In this document: one piece after another, positions 11,541 through 21,807 of the stretch
Numbering within the stretch: position 1 is the stretch's first letter
Layout: each line of letters opens with the position of its first letter
Source: Mikania micrantha
Taxonomy: Eukaryota; Streptophyta; Magnoliopsida; Asterales; Asteraceae
DNA length: 64,000 nt
Direction: 5' to 3'
Assembly: GCA_009363875.1 (NCBI GenBank)
Contig: CM018680.1
Location: 11,353,625-11,417,624, forward strand
Position numbers and translations under genes: made by a program
Notes under the pieces: model-generated
The model's database searches: none
Told to the model about the DNA's origin: nothing
What the model saw: only the letters and a program-made list of their open reading frames with translations

Positions 11541-12749
11541 TTGATAAATCAAAGCTTGAAACTAGTTCAATTACTCCGATTAGTGACAATTCGGGATTGT
11601 TGGGTTCAATTTTGTAAACCGAAATGTTATGTTATTATTAAAAATAAAATACAAGGGTTGGAAATTATTGAGATTAGTTTTGATATAGTTAAATTGCTAA
11701 GTTTGGATTGGATTAAAGATTCAATTTTGATCTTAGTGGTCAAAATTCGAAAGGGGATTAGCAATTAAATTCGAAATTGGAGTTATTAGGTTGAAATTGA
11801 TTGAAGAAACTTTTCAAGTATCGTCTATTAATGCATAGTAACAGTAATCATAAGTTATTAGAGCATTAAGTTGTGGAATTAAACTCAAATGGCATCCAAG
11901 AGTTGTAACCGTAGACACCATGATTGAATTCGTTAAATTCGATAATGATGCTCACAATTGAGGGTTCCTAACATTTAGTCGACACATTTAGAGAATACTA
12001 CAACCAGCAATTGAGTCGCAGAAGCAGTAAACAGAAGATTCGATCGGGACTTAGGCCGAACACCATCCTTAAGAAGAACTACATCAATCGGACATCGAAA
12101 CAGGTAATTCTCGACATCTACGACACCTAAAGGATCCGAATAAGGTTGATCGTAAGTCAATTTTAACTGGAAACATCGAATAATATGAACTTCAGTTCTA
12201 GGGTTCATCATGTTTGGTGTTTTGGGGATTTTTAACTAAAAGTGGTTAAAAATCAAATTAAATTATATGGGTAGTTTCAGAAACATCCGACTGAACTAAA
12301 ATGTATCTCAATTTCAGGAATCAATCACAAATATAGTGATTTCGATTCTAGGGTTCTTGAGAAGTATACGATTTGGGGATTTCGGGTTAATAGTGATCGA
12401 TTTTCAAAATAAATCATTCAATGAGTTTCGAAATCATTAGAGTAAGGAAAACCCTAGGATTTAGTACATTATCAGTATCGAATTTATTGAATTTGAGATT
12501 TAGAATTTGGAACTTGAGTTCGAATCTGGGAAAACTCAATTAAACGGGTTATAATGGTTTATTTTCGAATTAAACTAACCTGCATGGTCGGTTGGATTCC
12601 AGGAACAGAATCCCTAAGGTTTTAGGATTTATCGAATTTGAATTCGTGTTCAATTTGGGAGTTGAAGCTTCGGCTATAATATCAAATGGGGTTTGAATTG
12701 AAGGAGTGTTTAAAACAATTAATTCCGGATGTCTAATGCGAAACCCTAG

Positions 12750-12822
12750 CGGGCGGTACTGGTTAGATGCGTGTGTGTTAGAGTTGAGGGTCGCGGGTTT
12801 GAGTCCGGGCTCAACCATTTTT
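12750..12822 (+). other. tRNA-like sequence with Pol III A and B box resemblance
   Basis: TGGTTAGATGC at 12760-12770 resembles a tRNA A box. GGTTTGAGTCC at 12796-12806 differs by one base from the B-box consensus GGTTCGANTCC. The spacing suits Pol III promoters. I cannot fold a good T-arm or acceptor stem, so this is not a tRNA gene; it may be a tRNA-derived SINE head captured in the LTR. Confidence 0.3.
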
Positions 12823-14004
12823 TGGGTTTTAATACTAATTTAGTATTTTGATCAAAACTTATTCGTTCTAACTCCGTTTCGACCCATTCAAGTTGCGTTG
12901 GAACCGTAACGGGAATACGAACGTATTAGAATAATAAAATTCATATTTTAATCCGAAAACGAAATCGCGTATAATTACGTTTATTTAAATAAAATCAAAT
13001 ATGATTTTATTTAAACGATTTCAAAGTCACGCGTATTTACGTATGCACATTTCTAACACTTTAGCATACGTGTGTTGACACGTATGTGATTTCAAGCATA
13101 AAACGACATCTCGAATAACTTTAGGTTATTGTTAAACCACAGATTCTTCGTAGGAGGATTTCCTACACGAGCTTTTAGTGTGTGATCATTCTGCTAGAAA
13201 TCAAAGGTGTACACGGCCCCTTTCTTATTTTAAACTGTTTTGGGGGAGAAAACATGTGCAACAAACTATTTTTAGATACATATCACTTGCATGAGTTAGC
13301 TGTTTACATTAGGTGACAACATAGCAACTTGAAAGTCGTTACACACCTCGAACCGTTTAGTTTGCTGTAATGCAAAGCGTGGTAGTTGGAAATAGATCTA
13401 TTAGGTTTGACAAACCTCACCTGGTAGATGGGATCTACGCAGGTGTTTGACTGACCAAACACATTTTTACTATTGTTGTGCTAGACAATAGTGGCAAGGC
13501 GAAAACATGCTATAGCATGGCAATCCGTCAACTTCGGTGTCGAACACTTATGTAAATAGTTTATATGACTAGCTATCATGACTGTGCATGTGTGATTATG
13601 TTATCTACAAACTTGATATTCAACTGTTGTTTTGAACATTGTGAATGCTTAAAACCTGTGTTATGCACCAACCTTTGTGTTGACTTGATTTACATGTTTT
13701 CTCAGGACGCTAAGGCGCGCGTTAAAGCTGGCATGGACTAGGAGATAGAGTCGCATGCATTTTAAACATTTTAGTTATTTGGATTTTAAACATTTGAAAC
13801 TTTGTACTGTATTTTACATTTTACAACTGTTATTGGTTTTATAACGCTTCCGCAACTTTTGAAAACTCTGATGTTATGTTTTAAAGACCAAAGTATGTTT
13901 TGAAATTCATATAGAGGTCTTCGCTATGTCTAATGATCTGAGATCCTGGTTTGTCACGTTCTCAAACGGTATGATTCCGTTAGTCAAAATTTGGGGGTGT
14001 GACA

Positions 14005-16893
14005 GCCGACAATCCAATGTGAAAACTATGTGAAAGCAGGATGTTAGTTGAGTCCGACAGTGAGGAAATACAAGTTAAAACAATAACACAGTGTCGTTTC
14101 AGAATAACGAACTGAACCATGGACCAGCTATTTTGGCCGAACCCTGTCTAACCAGGATTGAGGTTCGCTGCCATGCGAAGTTGTATCCCTCAATTCTTTA
14201 TTTAATAACCAACCGGCTAAATCTGTGTATACTTGGCCCAAGATCTGTTTAGCTGACCCATTTGTGTTAGGCCCAACATATATTCAGTCGGCCCATAGGA
14301 CCACTTCAGGCCCATTAATCATTGAGCCTAGCCCAATAGACTTTGAATCAGGACTAGGTTGGTGTAGCAAGCCCATAACTCTATGCGGCCCACAGGTCTT
14401 ATGCAGCCCATTACATTCGGCTAAACACCTTGATCGATCCATCACACTTTATTTGGCCCAAGTCCATTCGGTAGTTAAATTCAATCGGCCCAAGTGATGG
14501 CCATGTGATATTCGGCCCATGCATAACCCAATCCATTAACCCTTCGGCCCATGTGGTGCCATTAGCCCACGGCATTAGGACCGGTCAAATAGAACTCAAA
14601 TTGGGCCATGAGACTTTAGTTCGGCCCAATGACATTCGGCCCAAACCCAACCGAAAGCCCACACATCATTCGGCCCACGATGAGCCCACATTCGGTCACA
14701 CGAGTAATGAGAAAGTTAACATATTAAATCGAATTAAATGATGACACATACTCGTAATTACTCAACTAAATTGTTACAAGGATAACAAGGTCTTGGAATT
14801 TGATTCATAAATCCCAAAACAATTTAGTTTGGATACACTCACAATTGATTTTAAGTGTTAAGTCAAGTAAACAAAGGAACTAGTAAAATCACAACAAATA
14901 CACAGGGCCGAATGAAGACAACCGAGACTCAAGAGTGTTAGCCAAGTCAAGGCTAACACGCGTACGCGCACAATAAACAATTACACTCAATACTTTAAGT
15001 TACAAACAATGTGAATTCAATACAGGGGCTTGAAAACTACTACAAGTACAAACAAGAGCGCGTGTATTCTTTCTTTTAAGCTAAGTCAACCCTACAACAA
15101 CAAGGTGAGTTCATATGCCCCCTTTTACTTTAATCTTAACTGATTTTAAACTCTCAGGACTGAGAAACATGTTTACTTTTATTTATTTAAAAGTTTTGCT
15201 TAACATGTTATTTATACTTTGATTTAGATGATATTAAACTGTTTATTATCGATTATCATTGTATGCATGCTTGTATGATCATGAGATAACAGGGAAACTC
15301 AGATGAATATGATAATGTAATTTCATAATCATCACCACATTAGAATAACATAGTTGTAAGATTATATCTTATAACACTCGGTTATTCCCACATGAGTAAA
15401 CATTGAGACAATTCATATACAAACAAACAATGAGAACTACTACAGTGAAACATGATGACACTTCACAACACATGAATGATTAGAAGATAAAATATCTTCT
15501 TAATATCATTCCACATCATAATGGATCAAGTGTGATAAGTCAATCTTCTTATAACACTTAATCTACACCCTAAAAACATACTATGTGATAGTATGATCGC
15601 ATTGATTCTTTAACCGCCATGCGTGACTTAAAGGTATTAAGAATTGTTCTTAATACGGTTTAAGGACGTTATGGTGATCATATGGGTTCAAGCGAATGAT
15701 GTCATGATAACGTAACTTCATGATGACAATATCATTCGTATCATGATTAACACAACGTAATAAGACAAGTTCTTATTCAACTTTGTTAATCACATTGAGA
15801 TCAGTAACAACACAGATGTACATCATCCATCCTTACCTGTGGACTAGTAGACTGAGGAATTTATTTTCTCTCATGTCATATTATTAGTAACAGTTTCGAT
15901 GAAGTCATTGGGATTCACACGGCGGGATAGAGGTGAATCGGGTGCATTGTAATCTGTTTACGTGAGGATCACAATGGACTCCTTTTGGGCTCTATACGTT
16001 GCATTTGAGAATACATTACATACAGTTAACTAACACTTTTAATAATTTAAAAGTGTAACAACAGTTAACGCGCAGAAAATAGAATAATACAAGGAACAGA
16101 TTAATTAAATCTAATATCCTTATTACACAAAATGGTTATCAATACTTCGGTTTGATAACTACAACGCTATCATCATATTATTCTATTCATGAGAACACAG
16201 GTGAATCAGTGGGACAAACATGAGAAATGAGGATGGAAATCAATAGTTGTATTGCAAGTAGTGTGGAGTTCTAGTGGTAATGTGGTGGGATGTTGGCTAG
16301 GGCTTAGTTCCTTACATATGCCCTATATATAAGCATCACTACTAGGATGATATAATACTTGTAAATATAACTATTGAGAAGCCATTGTGTGAACAGGTGA
16401 ACAAACAATCATACAAGTAACATATTTATCATTGTGAATGTGCATGTGAATGAATCAAGGTTTTACATTAACTTAGTTATGAACTCACCAACCTAGTGTT
16501 GACTTTGTTTAAATACATGTTTTTCAGGTGATGAACAGGTGTAACTACTATTATGCATGGACATAGCTAGTGGACTTTTAGAAGACCTAGCTACTTTTGT
16601 GATTGCATACTTTTGGGATAACAAGAACATGAATCATCTTTTGTATATCTTGTACATATACAAGATATAGCTACATTGATTCTTTTTGGTAGATTTACTA
16701 GATTAAATTATGAACGATACATTGTAATTAAATCTTGTAATTCTATGTCATGGATGTGTTAGCATTTCTCACTTATTTATCATGTGCTATGTAAACAATC
16801 TGATCATTTGATTATCACTCATGATATCGCGCCCCGGGAACCTTCCGCCCGACGGGAAAACACGATCCGTTCCCGCCGGCCTGGGGTGTGACA
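14005..16893 (+). mobile_element. Element 1 3' LTR, second part
   Basis: Starting with the right copy of GCCGA, this continues the LTR interrupted at 5882 and ends in GGGGTGTGACA at 16893, just as the element 2 LTR ends. Shared layout with the element 2 LTR supports the assignment: a purple-patch of GGCCCA early, a CCCCTTT-type segment in the middle (15118 here, 13215 there), and a similar last 50 bases. The whole LTR would be about 3.2 kb. No real gene is present. Confidence 0.75.
14236..14700 (+). promoter_or_regulatory. GGCCCA motif array in element 1 3' LTR
   Basis: About thirteen GGCCCA hexamers (one inverted) occur in 465 bp, often as TTCGGCCCA, with further GCCCA-only copies between them. 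The flanking bases differ from those in element 2 (TTCGG against TAGG or AAGG), so the density is not simple copying of one repeat. Confidence 0.5.
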
Positions 16894-17230
16894 GTTTTGG
16901 ACTCCAAGGGTTTTTTCCCGTGTTTGTTTTGTTCCCGCTCCATCTTCAGTTTCTTCATGGTGATCTTCTTCATCATTAGTAGCCCAAAACTTCCTATGTA
17001 TTCCTGGATCAGGAGGTTTTCCCTCCCCAACACGACTCTTGCTCAGTTTGTTTGCCTTGCCCTTGGTTTGAAGCAAAAATCCACCGGCTGAGTACTTGCT
17101 GATCGATCCTAGCAAGTTTGAATCCCGAATAACAGGTTGAAGAAGAAGATTAGCCGTGAGAATTGGTGTAGAAAGCTTGAATCTTGCTCTCAAAAAAATC
17201 GCACCTTAGAAAACACACACAAAGTGTTGT
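16894..17230 (-). other. Unassigned sequence with a minus-strand open stretch
   Basis: On the minus strand about 100 codons are open from 17193 down to the LTR end, then run on into the LTR by chance. The translated part has a Ser/Lys-rich middle and an acidic end rich in His, Glu and Asp (DEEDHHEETEDGAG). I do not recognise it. It lies between the end of element 1 and the MULE pseudogene and could be host or element sequence. Confidence 0.3.
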
Positions 17231-17549
17231 GGGATACCAATTAGTTATAATTTAGATTGAGTTTAATGTTTTTAACATTATATATGTTTAAATTCGTGTT
17301 ATTGTTGTAGGCATTTATGTCTTATCATGAGCTAGTTGACAACGGTTATATTGTAGTCACCGCTCGATCTAAAATGAAGGGAGACGTTGTAAAGACGGTA
17401 TGGCTTGTTTGTGATCGTAGTGCTGAACACAAAACCATATCGACGCGTAGACGCTTCGGCAACAAGAATGTTGGTTGTCTATTTAAATTGGTTGGCGTTT
17501 ACAACGAAAAGCGTCTTGTTTGGCAGTTAGAGGTCCAAAATGACGAGCA

Positions 17550-18254
17550 TGTTGGAAATTTGAATAGTTTCAAATTTAATATGAATTAAAATCAAATACT
17601 TTTCATATTACTCAATTAAGTCAAGACTTTTCAAATTACATATATTTATTATATGTATTATGTCAAGACTCTTGGTATTACATTCATGTAGTATAAATAG
17701 AAGACATATGTTGTCTTGTTATGTGGTTGAAAAAGAATATTACATCCCATCTCACACAAACTTTGATGAATTTTCAACTTTCTCAACTCTTCAAGCTCTT
17801 GTCTAAGATATTTTTTTCAGGTGCTAGGTTAATCTCGGCAGTACACAAACAGTTTCGGTTGTTGTACCCTGGGAGACATACGCGTCGTCTTGAGAAGAGG
17901 CGCGGAATCTGTTTTAAGGGAAGCGTATTGAATATGTGCCTCAACCACAATCATCAACACGTATAATTCATTTTGCAGTGAAGAATAAGTGGAAGACACA
18001 ATGGATTGAAAACATCGTCAAAAGGCTTGATTAAAGACTCAACACGGATCATGCTCAATCAAGGAAGCTACTTGTAGTATCCAGCGAAGACATTGATCAA
18101 AACAAGTTTGTTATATAAATTCATAACTTATATTATATTATTTTAGTCTTGTAACCAGTATTGTACTAGATTATTTTCTTTGAATAACGAAAGTCTCGTT
18201 ATTATTTATATTTGATTCTTGTTTTATAATAAAAACGTGAACCAATTTCCTACA
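17550..18254 (+). mobile_element. Solo LTR, copia-type, in MULE pseudogene
   Basis: The 705-bp segment begins TGTTGGAAATT and ends AATTTCCTACA, inverted termini typical of copia LTRs. It splits the His codon of the MULE NDEHNHEA sequence. Flanks are GAGCA (17545-17549) and TAGCA (18255-18259): four of five bases match, or five of five (AGCAT) if the boundary is moved by one base. A TATA box (TATAAATAG) sits near 17692, supporting plus orientation. No second LTR or internal region exists, so it is a solo LTR. Confidence 0.8.
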
Positions 18255-19320
18255 TAGCATAACCATGAGGCTGCTCAACATTTAGAGGGGCATCCATATG
18301 TAAGAAGGTTGTCTCAAGACGAACATAAGATGGTGGGACAGCTGACAGAACAACATATGGATCCGCGCAATATATTGTCAACTATCAAGAAGCAAAACCC
18401 TGATAATGTTTCTGTAATCAAGGACATATACACCTAACGAAAAACAAAAAATGAAAAGAAAGTAGATACTACTCCGATGCAGGTTCTGGAAAACCTACTG
18501 CATTGAAGGGCTATGTATATTATACCAGAGAAGATCCTGCAACAAATGTCGTTGAGGAAATGTTCTTCTGTCATCCGAAGTCGTACACATACTTGCAAGC
18601 GTTCCTGCATGTGCTGATGATTGACGCCACATACAAAACGAACATGTACAGAATTCCGTTTGTATAGATTGTTGGTGTGACTTCAACACACCATACGTTT
18701 TGCATTGCATATGCGTTTATAACAAAAGAACGTATGTGTTTATAACAAAAGAACGTGAAGAGAATTACTTGTGAGTATTGCAAAAGCTGAAAGAAATGTT
18801 AAACAAGTGTATGGAGCACCGTGTTATAAAAACAGACCGAGATCTTAAACTGATGAATGCGTGTAAGCTAGTATATTTCCTGACGCATCTAGGTGTTTAT
18901 GCAGGTGTGAGGCCCCGAAACCGAGCACCTTGCAGAGGTTGGTTTTCATCATAACACATAGCTTTTTAACTAAAAACTTTCATAATCATGCAGCGGAAAT
19001 GTAAACATAGTTTGATAAACAGAAATCAATAAAGTATCTGTATCAAAAACATATCGGATTGCCAAAACCAACGGGTCGTCTGACTTGATGCCCGAGCTCC
19101 ATGCCTTCTCTTATCATACCTTCAACCTGACATACATGTTAAATCAAGTCAGCTTACGCTGGTGAGTTCTAGTTTTCATAAAACAGCATTAAACATACTT
19201 AACATAAACATTATTTAATGCACATAGTCCATAACCTTAGCACATAACATCCTTAACATCATCATCATACGTTCCACTGTCACCACGCGAACAGTGGGCT
19301 TATGCCGGCACAAGGCTCCA

Positions 19321-19581
19321 TACCCAGTTATAGTCGTGGTTGACCATCATACCCAGTTATAGTCGTGGTTGACTACCATACCCAGTTATAGTCATGGTTG
19401 ACTCTCATACCCAGTTATAGTCGTGGTTGACTATCATACCCAGTTATAGTCGTGGTTGACTACCATACCCAGTTATAGTCATGGTTGACTCTCATACCCA
19501 GTTATAGTCGTGGTTGACTATCATACCCAGTTATAGTCGTGGTTGACTATCACACCCAGTTATAGTCATGGTTGACTCTCA
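19321..19581. repeat. 29-bp minisatellite, nine copies, with period-three variants
   Basis: Nine back-to-back 29-bp units of the type TACCCAGTTATAGTCGTGG plus ten bases. Units 3, 6 and 9 share the variant GTCATGG...CTCTCA, while the others read GTCGTGG. The array therefore has an 87-bp higher-order period repeated three times. Confidence 0.9.
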
Positions 19582-19658
19582 TACCTACCCAGCACAATTA
19601 CTGGTACATCTCTCATACATATCCTATAACACTTATAGGAACATCGTTCATTCGTCAA

Positions 19659-19770
19659 TATACTAGCATCATTTCATCATACCATCATAACATACTAGCA
19701 TCATTTCATCATACCATCATAACATACTAGCATCGTTTCATCATACCATCATAACATACTAGCATCACGC
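19659..19770. repeat. 32-bp minisatellite, about three and a half copies
   Basis: Units of CATACTAGCATCATTTCATC followed by ATACCATCATAA repeat with single-base changes. They are part of the solo LTR and followed by more CATCAT-rich simple sequence to about 20100. Confidence 0.75.
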
Positions 19771-20310
19771 ACGGGTCATCATAACCTACTAGCATCGTTA
19801 TCATATCATGACATCATGGCATCATGCCTACATATCATACTTCCATCCTAGCAACCTAGGACCTTGTCATACTCCTATAACTATCCTCGTAGTTATCATC
19901 ATGAAGCATGTTATCATAAATTCATCATCATATCATATGCTAGCATCATTATCATGTCATGTTATTCATTATCATAACTCATTTATCATGCATTCATCAT
20001 ACTTAGCTTACTTTCATGCATAGATCATGCTAACACATAAACATGCATACATAGTCAGGGCATATCATCATTCATTCATTATCATCATAAGCACATAACA
20101 CCATAGACATAACAATAAGCATGTATGCCAGCCCAAAACATTAAACATAAAATAGGGCGTCTAGAACTCACCTAATTATGGCTCCTTGTCTTCTTAACCG
20201 AACTCCTTAGTTAAGACCTGGGAACCTAAATCATTACATTATCTTATCACATTCCATCCTTAGACTTATTCTAAGTCCCCATCACTACTAGCTTCCCCTT
20301 CCTACTGCCA

Positions 20311-21015
20311 GTTCTCGAAGCTTAGCTAAGTATTCGAAACACTTGAAGTTCATTAAGTTCCCATGTACACGCCATTATAGATTTCACGAAATGGCTGGTA
20401 CTCGAAACCATCATCTGTATTCGAAATAGCATGTGTATTCGAACCTATGAGTACTCGAAATGACCATGTACTCGAAATGACCATGTACTCGAAACCTTGT
20501 GTTCGAAATGGATGATTTCGAGTATTCCCTGGGCATATTTTCGAGTACTCCTCATTTCATCATAAACCATCTCAAAATTTCATCTAAGGCCATGGGGAGC
20601 TAGTTACAGGTTCCTTAGGTCGTTACCAACACACTAGAACCTCAAAGTTTCGAATTTTATGCATAAAGGTGGGAGTTTTATGCATAAGTTAACTTTTTCA
20701 TAAAAATCCTAACTTTTTAGTTTAGAACATTTACTTGAAGGTAGATGATCCTCCTGGTCGCTTCCTAGGTGTTCCTTCTTCTTCTTGAGCGATTTACAGC
20801 CGAGCTTTGAAGTTTCTTGAACCCTACTTCGTGTACTCGAGAGAGAATGCGCTTCCAGCCAAAGGTCCGCACATTTCCCAAGGCATTCATATATATAGGC
20901 TGAGTACACGAACTTGAAGTTCTCGAATTGGGCTGTAGTCGAAACCTTGGGTACACGAATTCTGGTGTACTCGAACACTAGTGTACTCGAAATCTCACTA
21001 GTTTCGAGTACACGA
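20311..21015. repeat. Cluster of TACTCGAAA / TTTCGAGTA motifs in solo LTR
   Basis: At least sixteen copies of TCGAA or its extended form TACTCGAAA, on both strands, fall in two groups (20311-20550 and 20835-21015). Spacing is irregular, so it is not a tandem repeat. In the inferred minus orientation of the LTR they lie in U3. Confidence 0.6.
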
Positions 21016-21317
21016 TCTCCAAACCTCACTTTGGTTATTTTTCGTCGATTTTCCTACAAGTTACTTATCCGTTACACTTACGTATAATTCAAATAACTTG
21101 TATTTGGAAAAATTGGGGTGTTACAGCAGGTGGCATATCAGCGAAAACATTTTAAACACTCCAAGACAAGTTTTTCTAACAGTGATTGAAACAGATTCCA
21201 CCATATGTGGACGACATTATTTGAATCTTTCTTTGACGACATTTATCATTACAATTATAACAAGATATACGAAAAACTAACCAAAGACAAACAGTAGCAT
21301 AAGCTTTTACACATACG

Positions 21318-21327
<10 letters not shown>

Positions 21328-21366
<39 letters not shown>
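21328..21366. repeat. AT microsatellite
   Basis: About nineteen AT units directly beside the MITE at 21367. Confidence 0.95.
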
Positions 21367-21369
<3 letters not shown>

Positions 21370-21807
21370 GGGGAAAGATCAAATAAAAAGTCTTTTTTGC
21401 CTAAGAAGGCTAAAAAGGATTTTTAAAACCTTCAAAACCGACCCAAACGAACTCCGATTGAACTCATTTCGATTGCATTGTAATCGTCTCATCCAACCCT
21501 ACAATATTAGCTTTTAGGTTTTAACTTTAACGACTAGTTTTAAAATTTAGATTTTAGGGCTTGATTTTTGGCTTGATTTTTAGCTTTTAGGTTTTATCCT
21601 TATGTTTAAGGTTTGTTTTTAAAGTTTTGGTTTTAGTATTTGGGTTTATTGTTTATGATTTTGGGTTTGGGTTTTAGTGTTCGACAAGACGGTTCCAATG
21701 ATGCAAAAATGAATTCAATCGGAGTTCGTTTGGTTCGATTTTCGAGTTTTTAAATATCCTTCTTAGCCTTCTTAGGCAAAATAGACTTTTTAGGGGAACA
21801 TTCCCCT
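21367..21807. mobile_element. MITE with about 55-bp imperfect terminal inverted repeats
   Basis: The left end GGGGAAAGATC, then AAAAAGTCTTTTTTGCC and TAAGAAGGCTAAAAAGGA, is mirrored at the right end in reverse complement (GGGGAATGTTC, AAAAAGTCTATTTTGCC, TAAGAAGGCTAAGAAGGA). The middle is rich in TTTAGG and GTTTT. It lies in an AT tract on both sides, so the target duplication (probably TA) cannot be fixed. No transposase is encoded. Confidence 0.7.

Larger units (their letters stand above)
5883..14004 (+). mobile_element. Ty3/gypsy element 2, nested in element 1 LTR
   Basis: Both ends start or finish as gypsy LTRs do (TGTGACAATCC at 5883, GGGGGTGTGACA ending at 14004). The flanks carry the perfect 5-bp duplication GCCGA (5878-5882 and 14005-14009), which defines it as one insertion of 8,122 bp. 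The 5' LTR is cut short at 6456 and joined straight to gag, so the promoter-distal LTR part, primer-binding site and gag N-terminus are missing. The pol frame is nearly intact, but integrase carries a deletion. The element is plus strand, like the element it sits in, and must be younger than it. Confidence 0.9.
11323..14004 (+). repeat. 3' LTR of element 2 (2,682 bp)
   Basis: It starts TGTGACAATCC right after the polypurine tract and ends GGGGGTGTGACA next to the target duplication. The first 563 bp match the truncated 5' LTR. The rest is the only full copy in the window. It lacks large open frames. Confidence 0.9.
18906..21125 (-). mobile_element. Solo LTR (gypsy-type, 2,220 bp) in MULE pseudogene
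   Basis: Plus strand reads TGTGAGGCCCCGAAACC at the left and GGGGTGTTACA at the right; on the minus strand it begins TGTAACACCCC, the usual start of large gypsy LTRs. The perfect 5-bp duplication GCAGG flanks it (18901-18905, 21126-21130), and the MULE frame resumes exactly after it. It shares its central layout with the LTR at 37035-39348 (AAATCAAGTCAGCTT and GCTGGTGAGTTCTA), which is followed by a primer-binding site on the minus strand. The internal region is gone through LTR-LTR recombination (usual explanation). Confidence 0.85.
17300..21290 (+). pseudogene. MULE (Mutator-like) transposase, in three pieces
   Basis: Three plus-strand pieces form one protein once two insertions are removed: 17317-17549, 18260-18905 and 21131-21286. 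The first is a FAR1-like DNA-binding domain (VKTVWLVCDRSAEHK, GCLFKLVGVY, ending NDEH and continuing NHEAAQHLEGHP across the first insertion). The second holds the transposase core start (FLHVLMIDATYKTN, with the first catalytic Asp, then VGVTSTHHTF and a TDRDLKLMNA-like segment). The third continues RWHISENILKHS. Upstream, a TTGTTGTAG just before 17311 could be an intron end. Stops (TAA near 18434, TAG near 18666), frameshifts and a 24-bp tandem duplication near 18720-18760 show that it is dead. The family cuts and pastes Mutator-like DNA transposons. I could not find terminal inverted repeats. Confidence 0.8.

Noticed and set aside
14225..14741. Two open frames over the GGCCCA array of the element 1 LTR
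   Set aside because: Openness comes from the GC-rich motif array; the peptide is low in meaning and unmatched.
1366..16893. Target duplication for element 1
   Set aside because: The start of the left LTR is missing and the flanks (TCCACT left, GTTTTGG right) do not match; a shared TGGACT nearby looks accidental.
19321..19581. CRISPR array
   Set aside because: Units are contiguous with no unique spacers, in a plant LTR.
20709..21029. 106-codon minus-strand frame in the solo LTR
   Set aside because: It lies wholly in an LTR bounded by target duplications and reads the TCGAA motif cluster.
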